From Rhizobium grahamii CCGE 502 (GTDB taxonomy: Bacteria; Pseudomonadota; Alphaproteobacteria; Rhizobiales; Rhizobiaceae): 64,000 nt of DNA. A program made the translations under genes and the position numbers. The notes under the pieces are model-generated. The model did not search any database. It was not told where the DNA came from and saw nothing but the letters and a program-made list of their open reading frames with translations. The stretch is from contig NZ_AEYE02000001.1 of NCBI RefSeq assembly GCF_000298315.2, forward strand, positions 62,001 to 126,000. The letters run 5' to 3'. Positions 46,044-55,182 of the stretch are shown here, piece after piece. How positions within the stretch are numbered: the stretch's first letter is position 1; every line of letters starts with the position of its first letter.

Positions 46044-46195
46044 CGAAGTCCCCCCGGCCTCGGCGTTATCATACGATCCTCTGACGATGGCGCCAACATG
46101 CACTCTTCCGTCGCGTTGCATCGGCAGCGGCGTCGAACCCTTGCCATCCGCTCTCGTTGCGCTTAGCTCTCGGACACCACGAATCCGGATATCGA

Positions 46196-47320
46196 ATGCC
46201 GCACAAGGTCTCCCTGTCCCGTCTGAAGTTGACCGACTTTCGCAATTACGCGTCTGTCTCGCTGTCGCTCGACGGTCGGCATGTGGTGCTGACTGGAGAC
46301 AACGGCGCCGGCAAGACCAACCTGATGGAAGCCGTCTCGCTTCTGTCGCCGGGTCGTGGCCTGCGCCGCGCCACTTATGGCGACATCACCCGTGTTGGCG
46401 CGACCGCCGGCTTCTCGATCTTCGCGGAGCTCGATGGCATGGACGGTGAGGTGGAGATCGGCACCGGCGTCGATACCACCGACGACAGCGCCTCCCGCCG
46501 GCTGCGGATTAACGGCACGCCGGCAAAATCAGCCGACGAATTGACCGATCACCTCCGCCTTCTATGGCTGACGCCCTCGATGGACGGGCTGTTCACTGGT
46601 GGCTCGTCCGAACGCCGTCGTTTCCTTGATCGGCTCGTCCTGTCGCTCGATCCGGCCCACGGCCGCCGTGCCAGCGATTTCGAGCGCGCCATGCGCAGCC
46701 GCAACAAGCTGCTCGACGAACGCCGCTTCGATCCCGCCTGGCTCTCCGGCCTCGAGCAGCAGATGGCGAGTCTCGGCATTGCCATGGCGATGGCGCGGCA
46801 GGAGATGCTGGGCCTTCTTGCACGCCTCATCGACGAAACGCACGAAACTTCGCCCTTTCCCGCCGCGGCGCTGGAGCTTGCCGGCTTCATGGATGGCCAG
46901 TTCTCGCGCCCCGCCGTCGATCTTGAGGATGAGTATGCCGCCATGCTCGCGGAGAGCCGCTACCGCGACGCCGCGGCTGGTCGCACGCTCGACGGCCCCC
47001 ATCGCGCCGATCTGCTTGTCCGCCACCAGCAGAAGCAGATGGAGGCATCGCGGTGTTCCACCGGCGAGCAGAAGGCCCTGCTGGTCGGGCTGATCCTTGC
47101 CCATGCCCGGTTGGTCGCCAATCTCACCGGCCACGCGCCGGTCCTGCTGCTTGATGAAATCGCCGCGCATCTCGACGAAGGCAGGCGTGCTGCGCTCTTC
47201 GACCTCATTGACTCACTCGGCGGTCAGGCTTTCATGACGGGAACCGACCGTGCCATGTTCTCGGCCCTTGGCGAGCGCGCGCAATTTTTCACCGTTGCCG
47301 ACGGAAAGGTTTTCGAATGA
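46196..47320 (+). CDS. recF: DNA replication and repair protein RecF
   Basis: This 374-residue SMC-like ATPase has Walker A GDNGAGKTN, an ABC-type signature STGEQKALL and Walker B VLLLDEIAAHLD. It loads RecA at gaps through RecFOR. The ATG at 46196 gives MPHKVSLSRLKLTDFRNYAS, the family-standard N-terminus. It overlaps the following moeB-like gene by four bases (ATGA). Unlike the E. coli dnaA-dnaN-recF-gyrB order, recF here is separated from those genes, as is usual in rhizobia. Confidence 0.96.
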   Translation: MPHKVSLSRLKLTDFRNYASVSLSLDGRHVVLTGDNGAGKTNLMEAVSLLSPGRGLRRATYGDITRVGATAGFSIFAELDGMDGEVEIGTGVDTTDDSASRRLRINGTPAKSADELTDHLRLLWLTPSMDGLFTGGSSERRRFLDRLVLSLDPAHGRRASDFERAMRSRNKLLDERRFDPAWLSGLEQQMASLGIAMAMARQEMLGLLARLIDETHETSPFPAAALELAGFMDGQFSRPAVDLEDEYAAMLAESRYRDAAAGRTLDGPHRADLLVRHQQKQMEASRCSTGEQKALLVGLILAHARLVANLTGHAPVLLLDEIAAHLDEGRRAALFDLIDSLGGQAFMTGTDRAMFSALGERAQFFTVADGKVFE

Positions 47321-48141
47321 CCGATGCCGCTTCCCCCTTAACCAAAGGCCGTGCTAGCATCCTGCCCATGGAACCCCTCAGCCCGGAAGAAATCGCGCGA
47401 TATCAGCGTCATATCCTGCTTCCGGAGATCGGTGGCGCCGGCCAGCAGAAACTGAAAGCCGCCCGCGTGCTCGTTATCGGTGCGGGCGGGCTCGGGGCGC
47501 CGGTCCTGCAATATCTCGCAGCCGCCGGCGTCGGCACGCTCGGCATTGCCGATGACGATCGGGTTTCGCTTTCCAACCTGCAACGGCAGGTGATCCATGA
47601 TTCGGGAACGGTCGGGGAGCTGAAGACAGAAAGCGCCGCCTTCGCGATTGCCCGCTTGAACCCGCATGTCAACGTGATCCGTTTTGAGGAACGCTTTTCG
47701 CCGGATTCTGCGCGCCGTCATCTATCCGGCTTTGATCTCCTGATCGATGGCTCCGATAATTTCGATACGCGCTATACGGCAGCTGACGCTGCCGAGGCGA
47801 CGCAAATCCCGTTGGTGACCGGCGCTGTTGGTCGCTTCGATGGCTCCGTCACGGTTCTGAAGCCTTATGCGGCCACCGAAGACGGGACGCCAAACCCGAC
47901 CTATCGCGATCTCTTCCCCGAGAAGCCGCCCGCGGGACTGATCCCGGCCTGCGCCGAGACCGGAATTATCGGCGCGTTGACCGGAGTGATCGGCACGTTG
48001 ATGGCGATGGAAGCGATCAAGCTCGTAACCGGCACCGGTGAGCCGTTGATCGGCCGGCTAGTGCTCTACGATGCGCTTGCCGCCCGCTTCGACACGATCC
48101 GCTACAAGCGCCGCCGCTCAAGGCATAGCCAGGCATCATGA
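47317..48141 (+). CDS. moeB: MoeB/ThiF-family adenylyltransferase
   Basis: The 274-residue E1-like enzyme activates the C-terminal Gly-Gly of MoaD or ThiS by adenylation. The nucleotide-binding GAGGLGAPVLQYLAAAG and the DGSDNFDTRY motif are visible, together with the conserved cysteine in PACAETG. It lacks the C-terminal rhodanese domain. Start and stop overlap the neighbours by ATGA on both sides, forming recF-moeB-GNAT. Which sulfur carrier it serves is not clear from context. Confidence 0.88.
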   Translation: MTDAASPLTKGRASILPMEPLSPEEIARYQRHILLPEIGGAGQQKLKAARVLVIGAGGLGAPVLQYLAAAGVGTLGIADDDRVSLSNLQRQVIHDSGTVGELKTESAAFAIARLNPHVNVIRFEERFSPDSARRHLSGFDLLIDGSDNFDTRYTAADAAEATQIPLVTGAVGRFDGSVTVLKPYAATEDGTPNPTYRDLFPEKPPAGLIPACAETGIIGALTGVIGTLMAMEAIKLVTGTGEPLIGRLVLYDALAARFDTIRYKRRRSRHSQAS

Positions 48142-48611
48142 ACATCGTCCGCCTCGATGAGGATTTTCAGCGTTGGGACGAGCTGCTGGCGCTGATCCTG
48201 TCGTCGTTCGCCTATATGAACGATCGCATCGATCCGCCGTCCTCTGCCTCGAACCTCACGCGGGCGACGCTTGCCGACAAGGCCCGCGTTGAAATCGCCT
48301 ATGTGGCGATGGAAGGCGAAACCTTGTCTGGCTGCGTCTTCCTGCGACCGGAAGAAGGCTGCCTTTACATCGGCAAACTGGCGATTGCTCCGGTTTCGCA
48401 AGGTCGAGGCATTGGCCGTAGGCTTTTGGTGGTCGCGGAGCAGACGGCACGAGACCACGCACTGCCGTCGCTCCGGCTCGAAACACGCATCGAACTCGTC
48501 GAGAATCATGACGTTTTTGCGCGCTGGGGATTCGAGAAGACCGCTGAAAATGCCCATCCCGGCTTCACCAGAACGACGTCGATCGAGATGCGCAAGGCGA
48601 TCTCGGCTTAG
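48138..48611 (+). CDS. GNAT-family N-acetyltransferase
   Basis: This 157-residue acetyltransferase has the core LYIGKLAIAPVSQGRGIGRR with the acetyl-CoA pyrophosphate loop QGRGIG and the downstream segment HDVFARWGFEKT. It is translationally coupled to moeB (ATGA) and converges on the hydroxyacid dehydrogenase gene with a four-base overlap. The substrate is unknown. Confidence 0.87.
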   Translation: MNIVRLDEDFQRWDELLALILSSFAYMNDRIDPPSSASNLTRATLADKARVEIAYVAMEGETLSGCVFLRPEEGCLYIGKLAIAPVSQGRGIGRRLLVVAEQTARDHALPSLRLETRIELVENHDVFARWGFEKTAENAHPGFTRTTSIEMRKAISA

Positions 48612-49609
48612 CGGCCTGGCAGCACCCGGTTTGGCGGGCGATGGCCATCGATGAAGGTCCGGATATTGATGATGACCTTGTCGCCCATGTCGATGCGACC
48701 TTCGATCGTTGCCGAACTCATGTGCGGCAAAAGCACGACCTTACCTTCGTTGGCCAGCTTGACGAGCTTCGGATTGACCGCAGGTTCGTTCTCGAAAACG
48801 TCGAGACCCGCACCGGCAAGCTTTCCCTCCCGCAAACTCTTGATCAGCGCCGCCTCGTCGATCACGTCGCCGCGGGCGGTGTTGACCAGGTAGGCGGTCG
48901 GTTGCAGCAAAGCCAGGCGGCGGGCCGACAGCAGGTGAAACGTTGCCGGAGTCGAGGGGCAATTGATCGAAACGATGTCGACGCGGGCAAGCATCTGGTC
49001 GAGGCTCTCCCAGTACGTCGCTTCCAGCTCGTCTTCGGTCGCGGGGTTCACGCGCTTGCGGTTGTGATAGTGAATCGAAAGGCCGAAAGCCTTGGCGCGG
49101 CGGGCAACGGCGGTGCCAATTCGCCCCATCCCGACGATTCCGATGCGCTTGCCGTGAATACGTCGCCCAAGCATCCAGGTCGGCGACCATCCGGCCCATT
49201 CGCCCGGCTGATCGGTCAGCACGCGCGCACCTTCGCCAAGCCGGCGCGGCACCGCGAGAATGAGCGCCATCGTCATGTCGGCCGTGTCTTCAGTCAACAC
49301 GTTCGGCGTGTTGGTCACGGTGATGCCCTTGCGGGCCGCCGCCTCGACGTCGATGTGGTCCGTGCCGTTCGAGAAGCTGGCGATCAACTTCAACTGTGGT
49401 CCGGCTTCCTCGATCACCGTGGCGTCGATTCGGTCAGTCACGGTTGGAACCAGCACGTCGGCGTTTTGGACTGCGGCGATCAGCTCGGCTTTGGAGCGCG
49501 GCGCATCGTCGATATTGAGTTCCGCGTCGAAGAGTTCGCGCATGCGCGTTTCGACCGCATCGGGCAGCTTCCGCGTGATGTAGACCTTCGGTTTTTTCTT
49601 CGTCGTCAT
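48608..49609 (-). CDS. D-isomer-specific 2-hydroxyacid dehydrogenase (glyoxylate reductase-like)
   Basis: The 333-residue NAD(P)H-dependent enzyme has the Rossmann motif GIVGMGRIGTAVA and catalytic residues Arg in VNTARGDV, Glu in FENEP and His in LPHMSSAT. Overall similarity suggests glyoxylate/hydroxypyruvate reductase (GyaR/GhrB group). It is convergent with the GNAT gene. Confidence 0.9.
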   Translation of the reverse strand: MTTKKKPKVYITRKLPDAVETRMRELFDAELNIDDAPRSKAELIAAVQNADVLVPTVTDRIDATVIEEAGPQLKLIASFSNGTDHIDVEAAARKGITVTNTPNVLTEDTADMTMALILAVPRRLGEGARVLTDQPGEWAGWSPTWMLGRRIHGKRIGIVGMGRIGTAVARRAKAFGLSIHYHNRKRVNPATEDELEATYWESLDQMLARVDIVSINCPSTPATFHLLSARRLALLQPTAYLVNTARGDVIDEAALIKSLREGKLAGAGLDVFENEPAVNPKLVKLANEGKVVLLPHMSSATIEGRIDMGDKVIINIRTFIDGHRPPNRVLPGR

Positions 49610-49790
49610 GTGCGCCGGCGCTAACTTGTAAAGAGGTCCTTAACCAACACGCGGGATAATTTTCCCGTTCCGGGCAATTTCTACCAGACCCGCACGCGAA
49701 GACAAACAAAACTCGTCCAGCGTGCGCAGGAATGTCGAATTCCCGGAATCAGGCAGCAGTCCTGCCCTCCTCTGAGCAAACGGAAATCCC

Positions 49791-50330
49791 ATGCATAGCA
49801 AAGTCCTGAAATCTTGCCTCGCCCTTGCGATCGGTTTCGTGCTTTCGGCGGGAACGGCTGAAATGGCCTCCGCACAGGCGGCAAAGGGACCGAGCGGCCT
49901 ACCGCTGCCGCGCTTCGTTACGCTCAAGTCCAAGCGGGTCAATTTGCGAATCGGCCCCGGGACGGACTATGCAGCTTCCTGGATGTACCTGAAGGCCGGC
50001 CTGCCGGTCGAGATCATTCAGGAATACGACAACTGGCGCCAGATCCGCGATGCCGATGGCACCGAAGGCTGGGTCAACCAATCGTTGCTGTCGGGTTCAC
50101 GGGCGGCGATTGCCGCTCCATGGATGAAGGGCAAGGGCAAGTCTGTCTATGTCAACATGCGCCGCGACGCCCTGTCGTCGGCAACCGTCGTCGCCAAGCT
50201 CGAACCCGGCGTCATGATGAACATCGGCGAATGCAATGGCGACTGGTGCTTTGCCAAGATCGACGGCGCCGAAGGCTGGGTGGCGCAGTCGGAGATCTGG
50301 GGCGCTTATCCCGGCGAAGCCTTCAAATAA
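49791..50330 (+). CDS. Secreted SH3-domain protein
   Basis: The 179-residue protein has a signal peptide (to about ASAQ, residue 29) followed by two bacterial SH3-type domains. The first (about 42-98) is seen as RVNLRIGPGTDYAASWMYL and WRQIRDADGTEGWVNQS. The second (about 115-172) is seen as YVNMRRDALSSATVVAKLEP and EGWVAQSE. Such domains bind cell wall or proteins in the periplasm. It is widely found in rhizobia as a hypothetical exported protein and converges on the adenosine kinase gene with 8 bases of overlap. Confidence 0.88.
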   Translation: MHSKVLKSCLALAIGFVLSAGTAEMASAQAAKGPSGLPLPRFVTLKSKRVNLRIGPGTDYAASWMYLKAGLPVEIIQEYDNWRQIRDADGTEGWVNQSLLSGSRAAIAAPWMKGKGKSVYVNMRRDALSSATVVAKLEPGVMMNIGECNGDWCFAKIDGAEGWVAQSEIWGAYPGEAFK

Positions 50331-51315
50331 GGCTCGCCTGCTTGCCCGCTTCGGCCAGCGACTTCATCGGCCGTGGACCGATTTGCTGGATCACGATGCC
50401 GGCGGCGAGGCAGCCGAGCTTGCCGCAATCTTCCAGCGTCCGGCCCTGCGTGTAGCCGTAGAGGAAGCCGGATGCGAAGAGATCGCCAGCGCCCGTCGTA
50501 TCGACCAGTTCCCTGATCTTGATCGCATCGACATAGAAGCGCTCGCTACCCCTGAGGATGACGGCGCCATCCTCGCTCATCGTCACCGCCGCGATCTTGC
50601 AGTCCTTTGCGATGCTGTTCAGTGCTTCCTCAAAGTCGTCGGTTTCATAGAGCGCCAGCGCCTCCTGGCGATTGGCGAAGACGATGTCGACAGTGCCGGA
50701 GCGCATCAGGTCGAGGAATTCGCCACGGTAGCGGTCGACGCAGAAGCTGTCGGAAAGCGTCATCGACATCTCGCGGCCGTTCTCGTGGGCGATACGGGCG
50801 CATTCGCGGATCGCCTCCTTGGCGCGCGGCGGATCCCAGAGGTAACCCTCGAAGTAGGTCACCTTGGACTGGGCAACCACTTCGGCTTCGACGTCCTCAG
50901 GTCCGAGTTCGACGCAGGCGCCAAGGTAGGTGTTCATCGAACGCTCGCCGTCGTCAGTCACAAAGATCATCGAGCGTGCGGTCGGCGGGAACGTACCCTT
51001 CGGCTGCGTCTGGTAGTGAACGCCCTGCGCGCGAATGTCGTGGGCGAAGATCTCGCCAAGTTGGTCTTCTGCGACTTTGCCGAAATAGGCGGCCTTGCCG
51101 CCAAAGCTTGCGACACCCGCCGCCGTGTTGCCGGCGCTGCCGCCGGAGGCTTCCACCGCCGGTCCCATGCGCGCATAGAGAAGCTCGGCGCGCTCGGCAT
51201 CGATGAGGTTCATCGCTGCCTTGGTGATCTTGTTGTCAATGAGGAACTGGTCGTCGCAACGCGCGATGATATCGACGATGGCATTGCCGACAGTCAGAAC
51301 ATCGAATTTGGTCAT
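50323..51315 (-). CDS. Adenosine kinase (PfkB carbohydrate kinase family)
   Basis: The 330-residue PfkB kinase phosphorylates adenosine (or a related nucleoside or sugar) with ATP. The N-terminal GNAIVDIIA, the substrate-binding ASGGSAGNTAAGVASFGG and the anion-hole motif DTTGAGDLFASGFLYG with the catalytic Asp are visible. The arrangement is typical of rhizobial adenosine kinases, though a broader nucleoside specificity is possible. Confidence 0.88.
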   Translation of the reverse strand: MTKFDVLTVGNAIVDIIARCDDQFLIDNKITKAAMNLIDAERAELLYARMGPAVEASGGSAGNTAAGVASFGGKAAYFGKVAEDQLGEIFAHDIRAQGVHYQTQPKGTFPPTARSMIFVTDDGERSMNTYLGACVELGPEDVEAEVVAQSKVTYFEGYLWDPPRAKEAIRECARIAHENGREMSMTLSDSFCVDRYRGEFLDLMRSGTVDIVFANRQEALALYETDDFEEALNSIAKDCKIAAVTMSEDGAVILRGSERFYVDAIKIRELVDTTGAGDLFASGFLYGYTQGRTLEDCGKLGCLAAGIVIQQIGPRPMKSLAEAGKQASLI

Positions 51316-51483
51316 GAAAGGGTAAGGTCCCGGTGTTTGGTGATAGCCGGTGATCGGTCTTAGCGAATTTTCGCCGCATGGGAAGCGGAAATGCCGTGAG
51401 AACCTATCGATGCCTTCGTAAAAGTTCGCCGTTGGGGATCAAACACCACGAGCCGGTCGCCGTGAAGTCCAACAGGTCGCGGT

Positions 51484-51723
51484 TCAAGCAACGGCCACAT
51501 AGATCAGGTCGGGTGCGACCAGCCATTCATTCCTCCGCAGCGCGGATACATCGAGGCGACCACGCGGGTCGCGGCGGGCGAGGCCCACGAAGCGATAGCG
51601 GCTGCCTCGCGTGTCGATGATGCGTGCAGGAATGGGGCGGCCGTCGATGTGACCGATAACCGGTCCGTCAGATTGCGAACCATTGAGGAAGAAATATTCG
51701 TGAGGGAGGTGTCTGCTCACCAT
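51484..51723 (-). CDS. Small conserved-type protein of unknown function (79 aa)
   Basis: This 79-residue basic protein begins MVSRHLPHEYFFLNGSQSDG and contains IDGRPIPARIID and RYRFVGLA. No domain is recognised; its strand-rich composition suggests a small beta-barrel fold. ATG 51723 lies one base after the stop codon of the preceding 56-residue gene, with AAAGG upstream, so the two are probably translated together. It has no signal peptide. Confidence 0.6.
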   Translation of the reverse strand: MVSRHLPHEYFFLNGSQSDGPVIGHIDGRPIPARIIDTRGSRYRFVGLARRDPRGRLDVSALRRNEWLVAPDLIYVAVA

Positions 51724-51724
51724 C

Positions 51725-51895
51725 CTATTGCCTTTCGTCGTTCGGTGCGGCGCTCGCAGCAGACCCGCTACGGAGATGCCTTTCGTGTTCGGAACTGGCC
51801 TTCTCCAAAGGAACATTGCTTTTTGATGGCACTCTCGAAGAAAGACGGCGTGTTCTCTTGATCTCCACGACGAATGGCTTCTTTTGGGGACGCAT
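51725..51895 (-). CDS. Very small basic protein (56 aa) coupled to the next gene
   Basis: A 56-codon gene begins MRPQKKPFVVEIKRTRRLSS with AGGA 8 bases upstream and ends immediately before the 79-residue gene. The highly basic N-terminus recalls short rhizobial proteins with FVVEIK-type motifs, although I cannot name the family with certainty. Spacing and ribosome site support it as a real gene. Function unknown. Confidence 0.5.
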   Translation of the reverse strand: MRPQKKPFVVEIKRTRRLSSRVPSKSNVPLEKASSEHERHLRSGSAASAAPNDERQ

Positions 51896-52152
51896 GCGGG
51901 ATTCCTGACAATGGATGAGGTGGCCAGCTGAACGAGTGGTCCGAAGTCGACCGCCCATGCGTTGCCCAGGGGCGATATGATGAGCGGTCGAGCAAGAGCC
52001 AGTTATGTTGAAGTCACTCGGGTAGCCGTCGGCTCACGGCGCTTCATCACTAAGATGGGGGAAATGGCCGTATGCTTTCCATTCGGCCGCGAGGCTTCCT
52101 GTATTAAAATCTCATAGTGAAGTGGAGAATCACCGTCGCGGGCAAGTCGATC

Positions 52153-52692
52153 TCAGTGTTCGATCTGCTGCTCTGCGACCGCACTGGCGATGATTTGATC
52201 GGAGCCTTTTGCGTAGAGCGGAAGCGTCAGGGTGATCGCCTCACTGCGTCCGTTGATGGTGGCTGTATATCGCTTGTAGATGCGGTCCTGCCCTTGCTCT
52301 TCGCCTGCCGAAACGGCGTTTGCCTTCTCGACCAAGGCGCTCTCGAAGACAGTTGCGTCGACGTCGCCCAATGCCACCGTGCAGCCTTCGACAATCTTGC
52401 CGCCAACATCCGCCCGGGAGACCACCAGTGCACGAAAGCTCTCGCTCTCGCCGCCGCTGACAATCCATCCCTGGAGCGCTTCCGGGTTTTCCATCGGCGT
52501 GAAGGTTAGCGCCAAGTCCTGTGCCATCGAAGGCCATTCGTCGACTTTCGCGCGCTCGGACGTACGCTCAAAGTCGGGACCTGAGGAAACACAACTGTCG
52601 TAGAAGAACGCGAGCTTGGCGGTGGCGTCGTCGGCGAGGGACGGTCCGGTGGCCAGAAGCATGAAGAGGCAGACAGCAAAGCTACGCTTCAT
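52153..52692 (-). CDS. Hypothetical secreted protein
   Basis: This 179-residue protein has a signal peptide (MKRSFAVCLFMLLATGPSLA). It contains two cysteines (Cys in YDSCVSSG and in VEGCTVAL) that could form a disulfide. The C-terminal part has strand-like motifs RYTATINGRSEAITLTLPLY. ATG 52692 has GGAG five bases upstream; the frame is open to 52734. I do not recognise the family. It is 50 bases downstream of the cold-shock gene on the same strand. Confidence 0.72.
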   Translation of the reverse strand: MKRSFAVCLFMLLATGPSLADDATAKLAFFYDSCVSSGPDFERTSERAKVDEWPSMAQDLALTFTPMENPEALQGWIVSGGESESFRALVVSRADVGGKIVEGCTVALGDVDATVFESALVEKANAVSAGEEQGQDRIYKRYTATINGRSEAITLTLPLYAKGSDQIIASAVAEQQIEH

Positions 52693-52742
52693 TTTGTCTC
52701 CGAGCATCAAGTCGGTGCGGCCTTGCAGCCGCACCGATCATT

Positions 52743-52952
52743 TCAAACCTGTCGGACGTTGTCGGCAGACGTTCTGCCGGTTCGACGGTCCTGTGCGACT
52801 TCGAACGCGACGCCCATGCCTTCCTTCACATTGTCGATTCCGCCCCGTTGAGCGGCCGTGACATGCAAAAAGATATCAGTGCCTCCGTCATCCGGCGTGA
52901 TGAACCCAAAGCCCTTGTCCTGGTTGAACCACTTGACTTTACCTGTTGGCAA
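52743..52952 (-). CDS. cspA: Cold-shock domain protein (CspA family), TTG start
   Basis: The 69-residue OB-fold nucleic-acid-binding protein has RNP1 KGFGFI and RNP2 DIFLHV with the surrounding GKVKWFNQ start. It acts as an RNA chaperone. The frame requires a TTG initiation codon (52952-52950) preceded by GGGGG, which is unusual for this normally highly expressed family. An in-frame ATG upstream is not available before a stop. The region upstream on its strand could be a regulatory 5' leader. Confidence 0.88.
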   Translation of the reverse strand: MPTGKVKWFNQDKGFGFITPDDGGTDIFLHVTAAQRGGIDNVKEGMGVAFEVAQDRRTGRTSADNVRQV

Positions 52953-53440
52953 AATTTACCCCCATGTTGGTCTCCCCAGCCAAAATGGGACATCGCACGA
53001 TTTTGCCGGAGGGCACAAGTCCCGTTTTGACCGGATGGAGCAATGGCGCTGGCAGCACCAACGCTGATCGGCGGTCTAGACCCTCGCGCCGGGGGCGTTG
53101 GCACAGTACAATCTGTCGTCGCGGTTTGCCTCGACGCTTCACAAAAACGCCACTTGGACGTCATCCCCGTGTCACTTGCCGCCTCTATAAATCTCCTTAA
53201 CGAGATTGGCATGAGCATCCGAAAGGTTGCAGCCATTCGAGAAGGGAATGATGCCCTTCGACGTTACCGGAGCGACGCTGACCACGGATGGACTGGCAGC
53301 ATTGCAGACCGGCTATCCGGCAGGACCGGATGCGGAAAAGCGGGCAGAGCCCGCTTTTTTTGCTTTTATACCCCACGCGTTTGTCATCGCGGTCATTTTG
53401 CTGCTAGGCATGCTTATCCCTCGCAAGGCAGCCGTACTCA
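52953..53440. other. Intergenic region between cspA and the AEC transporter
   Basis: This 488-base gap separates divergent genes. It contains a hairpin GAAGGG-CCCTTC (53241-53259) and a strong plus-strand terminator (53336-53361) that ends no recognised gene. Small open frames overlap the terminator and lack convincing features. A candidate small RNA is proposed in this region. Confidence 0.5.
53336..53361 (+). terminator. Orphan strong rho-independent terminator
   Basis: AAAAGCGGGC (53336-53345) pairs with GCCCGCTTTT (53349-53358) around AGA, followed by further T residues. Its T-run makes it active on the plus strand, where no protein gene ends upstream. Confidence 0.85.
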
Positions 53441-54388
53441 ATGTCAGCCATCATCTTCGACGTCCTTCCCATCTTCATCATGATCCTGATTGGCTGGCTG
53501 ACGGTGAAGCTGCGGCTGATGAAAGCGGAGATTGGTGATGCGCTGAGCGAGTTTGTCTTCAAGATCGCCGTTCCGCTACTGTTGTTCCGGACGATCGCCA
53601 AGGCCGATTTTCATGGTGCTTCGCCGTTCCGTCTCTGGATCGCCTACTTCTCCGGCGTTGCCGTCACCTGGGTCGCGGCCCATATCGCCGCGACGCGCTT
53701 CTTCGGCCGCGATGACCGCATTGGCGTGCTTGCCGGTGTGTCGTCAGCCTTCGCCAACACCATCTTCATCGGCTTGCCACTCGTCCAGCGCACGGTCGGT
53801 GACAAGGGGCTCGTGCCACTCTCCATTCTGATCGCGGTCCATCTGCCTGTGATGATGATCATCGGGACCATCATGATGGAGCGCGCCGAGCACAAGATCG
53901 CCGGCAAGAAGGAGCGCAGCATCGCCAAGGTCGTGCGCCAGATCGCCCAAAATCTCGTTAAGAACCCGCTGGTGATCGGCTTGGCCGGCGGCGCTGCCAT
54001 GCATCTCTTGGGGCTCACCATGCCCGGACCGGTGGGTGCCATCGTCGACCAGATTGCTGGCGTGGCCGGGCCGGTCGCCTTGATCTCACTCGGCATGGCG
54101 CTCGAGAAATACGGCATTTCGGGCAACGCCGGCATCGCCAGCGTCACTTCCGCCTTCAAGCTTCTGCTGTTGCCCGCTTGCGTCTGGGCGGCGAGCAATC
54201 TGGTCGGGCTTGCCAGCGATTGGACGGCTGCCCTTGTGCTGATCTCCTCCGTTCCGACAGGCGTCAACGCCTGGCTGATCGCCAATCGCTTCGGTGTCGG
54301 CCACAGCCTGGCGGCGTCGACGATCACGCTGACGACGGCGCTTGGGGCCATCTCCGTTTCGTTCTGGGCCTTTCTGCTCGGCGGCTAA
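53441..54388 (+). CDS. AEC-family transporter (auxin efflux carrier-like)
   Basis: This 315-residue membrane protein has about ten transmembrane helices with the broken-helix segments of the AEC/BASS fold (SSAFANTIFIGLPLV and SSVPTGVNAWLIANRFG). Bacterial AEC proteins move small organic anions such as malonate or malate; no substrate can be assigned. ATG 53441 follows the orphan terminator by 80 bases. Confidence 0.88.
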   Translation: MSAIIFDVLPIFIMILIGWLTVKLRLMKAEIGDALSEFVFKIAVPLLLFRTIAKADFHGASPFRLWIAYFSGVAVTWVAAHIAATRFFGRDDRIGVLAGVSSAFANTIFIGLPLVQRTVGDKGLVPLSILIAVHLPVMMIIGTIMMERAEHKIAGKKERSIAKVVRQIAQNLVKNPLVIGLAGGAAMHLLGLTMPGPVGAIVDQIAGVAGPVALISLGMALEKYGISGNAGIASVTSAFKLLLLPACVWAASNLVGLASDWTAALVLISSVPTGVNAWLIANRFGVGHSLAASTITLTTALGAISVSFWAFLLGG

Positions 54389-54401
54389 TGCAAAAAAGAA
54401 A

Positions 54402-54424
54402 AAGCCCGGCGTCAGGCCGGGCTT
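54402..54424. terminator. Bidirectional terminator between the AEC gene and cycM
   Basis: AAGCCCGGC (54402-54410) pairs with GCCGGGCTT (54416-54424) around a 5-base loop, preceded by an A-run and followed by T-rich sequence. It serves both convergent genes. Confidence 0.88.
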
Positions 54425-54452
54425 AGATTTTCTTCTGGAATCGAGCAGCGAC

Positions 54453-55028
54453 TTACTGCGTTGCGCTATCCGGCGCGTTCGGATCGGGAAGCGCAACCGG
54501 CGAATCGGCCAGCGTGTGCAGGTAAAGAATGACGTTGGCGCGATCCGTATCCTTCGGGAGACCGGCAAAGCCCATCGCCGTACCGGCAACGTACTTCTTC
54601 GGCGCTGCCAGGAAGTGATTCAGATGGTCGAAGGTCCACTTCTCGCTGCCACCCTTGGAGAAATCCTTCATCGCCGACGAGTAGGCAAACGCCTCGTGCG
54701 TGCCGATCGGACGATCGACGAGACCATAGAGGTTCGGACCGACTTTGTTCGGCCCCCCCTTGGTCGCGTCATGACAGGCCTGACACTTCTTGAACACGGC
54801 TTCGCCAGCCTTGGCGTCCGCCTTTGCAAGCAGCTGTGCGATCGGAACGGCTGCGGCCGGTGCGGCCTCGCCGCCACCGGAGGCGGGTGCCTCATCAGCG
54901 ACGATCGCGAAACCTTCCTTCTCCGGCGCTTCCGAATGAAAGATCCCCTCCGACGCGATGGAGACGGACATCAGAACGAAAACCGTCCCGAGCAGCGCCC
55001 CCACAGCCGTATTCACGTATGAATTCAT
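54453..55028 (-). CDS. cycM: Membrane-anchored cytochrome c (CycM type)
   Basis: The 191-residue protein has an uncleaved N-terminal anchor (about 9-25), an Ala/Pro linker and a class I cytochrome c domain. The haem-binding motif is CQACH (C82, C85, H86) and the likely Met ligand lies in [12 protein letters not shown]. It matches CycM of Bradyrhizobium, which feeds electrons from the bc1 complex to aa3-type oxidase. ATG 55028 has GGGGAG upstream. Confidence 0.93.
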   Translation of the reverse strand: MNSYVNTAVGALLGTVFVLMSVSIASEGIFHSEAPEKEGFAIVADEAPASGGGEAAPAAAVPIAQLLAKADAKAGEAVFKKCQACHDATKGGPNKVGPNLYGLVDRPIGTHEAFAYSSAMKDFSKGGSEKWTFDHLNHFLAAPKKYVAGTAMGFAGLPKDTDRANVILYLHTLADSPVALPDPNAPDSATQ

Positions 55029-55182
55029 CTGCAATGCTCCCCTTGCAGCCGGCAGACATAAAACCGGACCATCTTGAAATCGCGCGGAACCTATGTCTTT
55101 TGGCTATTCGTTGCAACAGTCTAAATGGCCTGCTGCGTGAGACTTTTTGACACCTTTCCGCCCGGATTAGAAGGCCCGAACA

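Noticed and set aside
53227-53538. Small plus-strand open frame running through the orphan terminator
   Set aside because: It reads through the terminator stem into the AEC gene in another frame and lacks a good ribosome site, so the terminator is better explained by a non-coding transcript.
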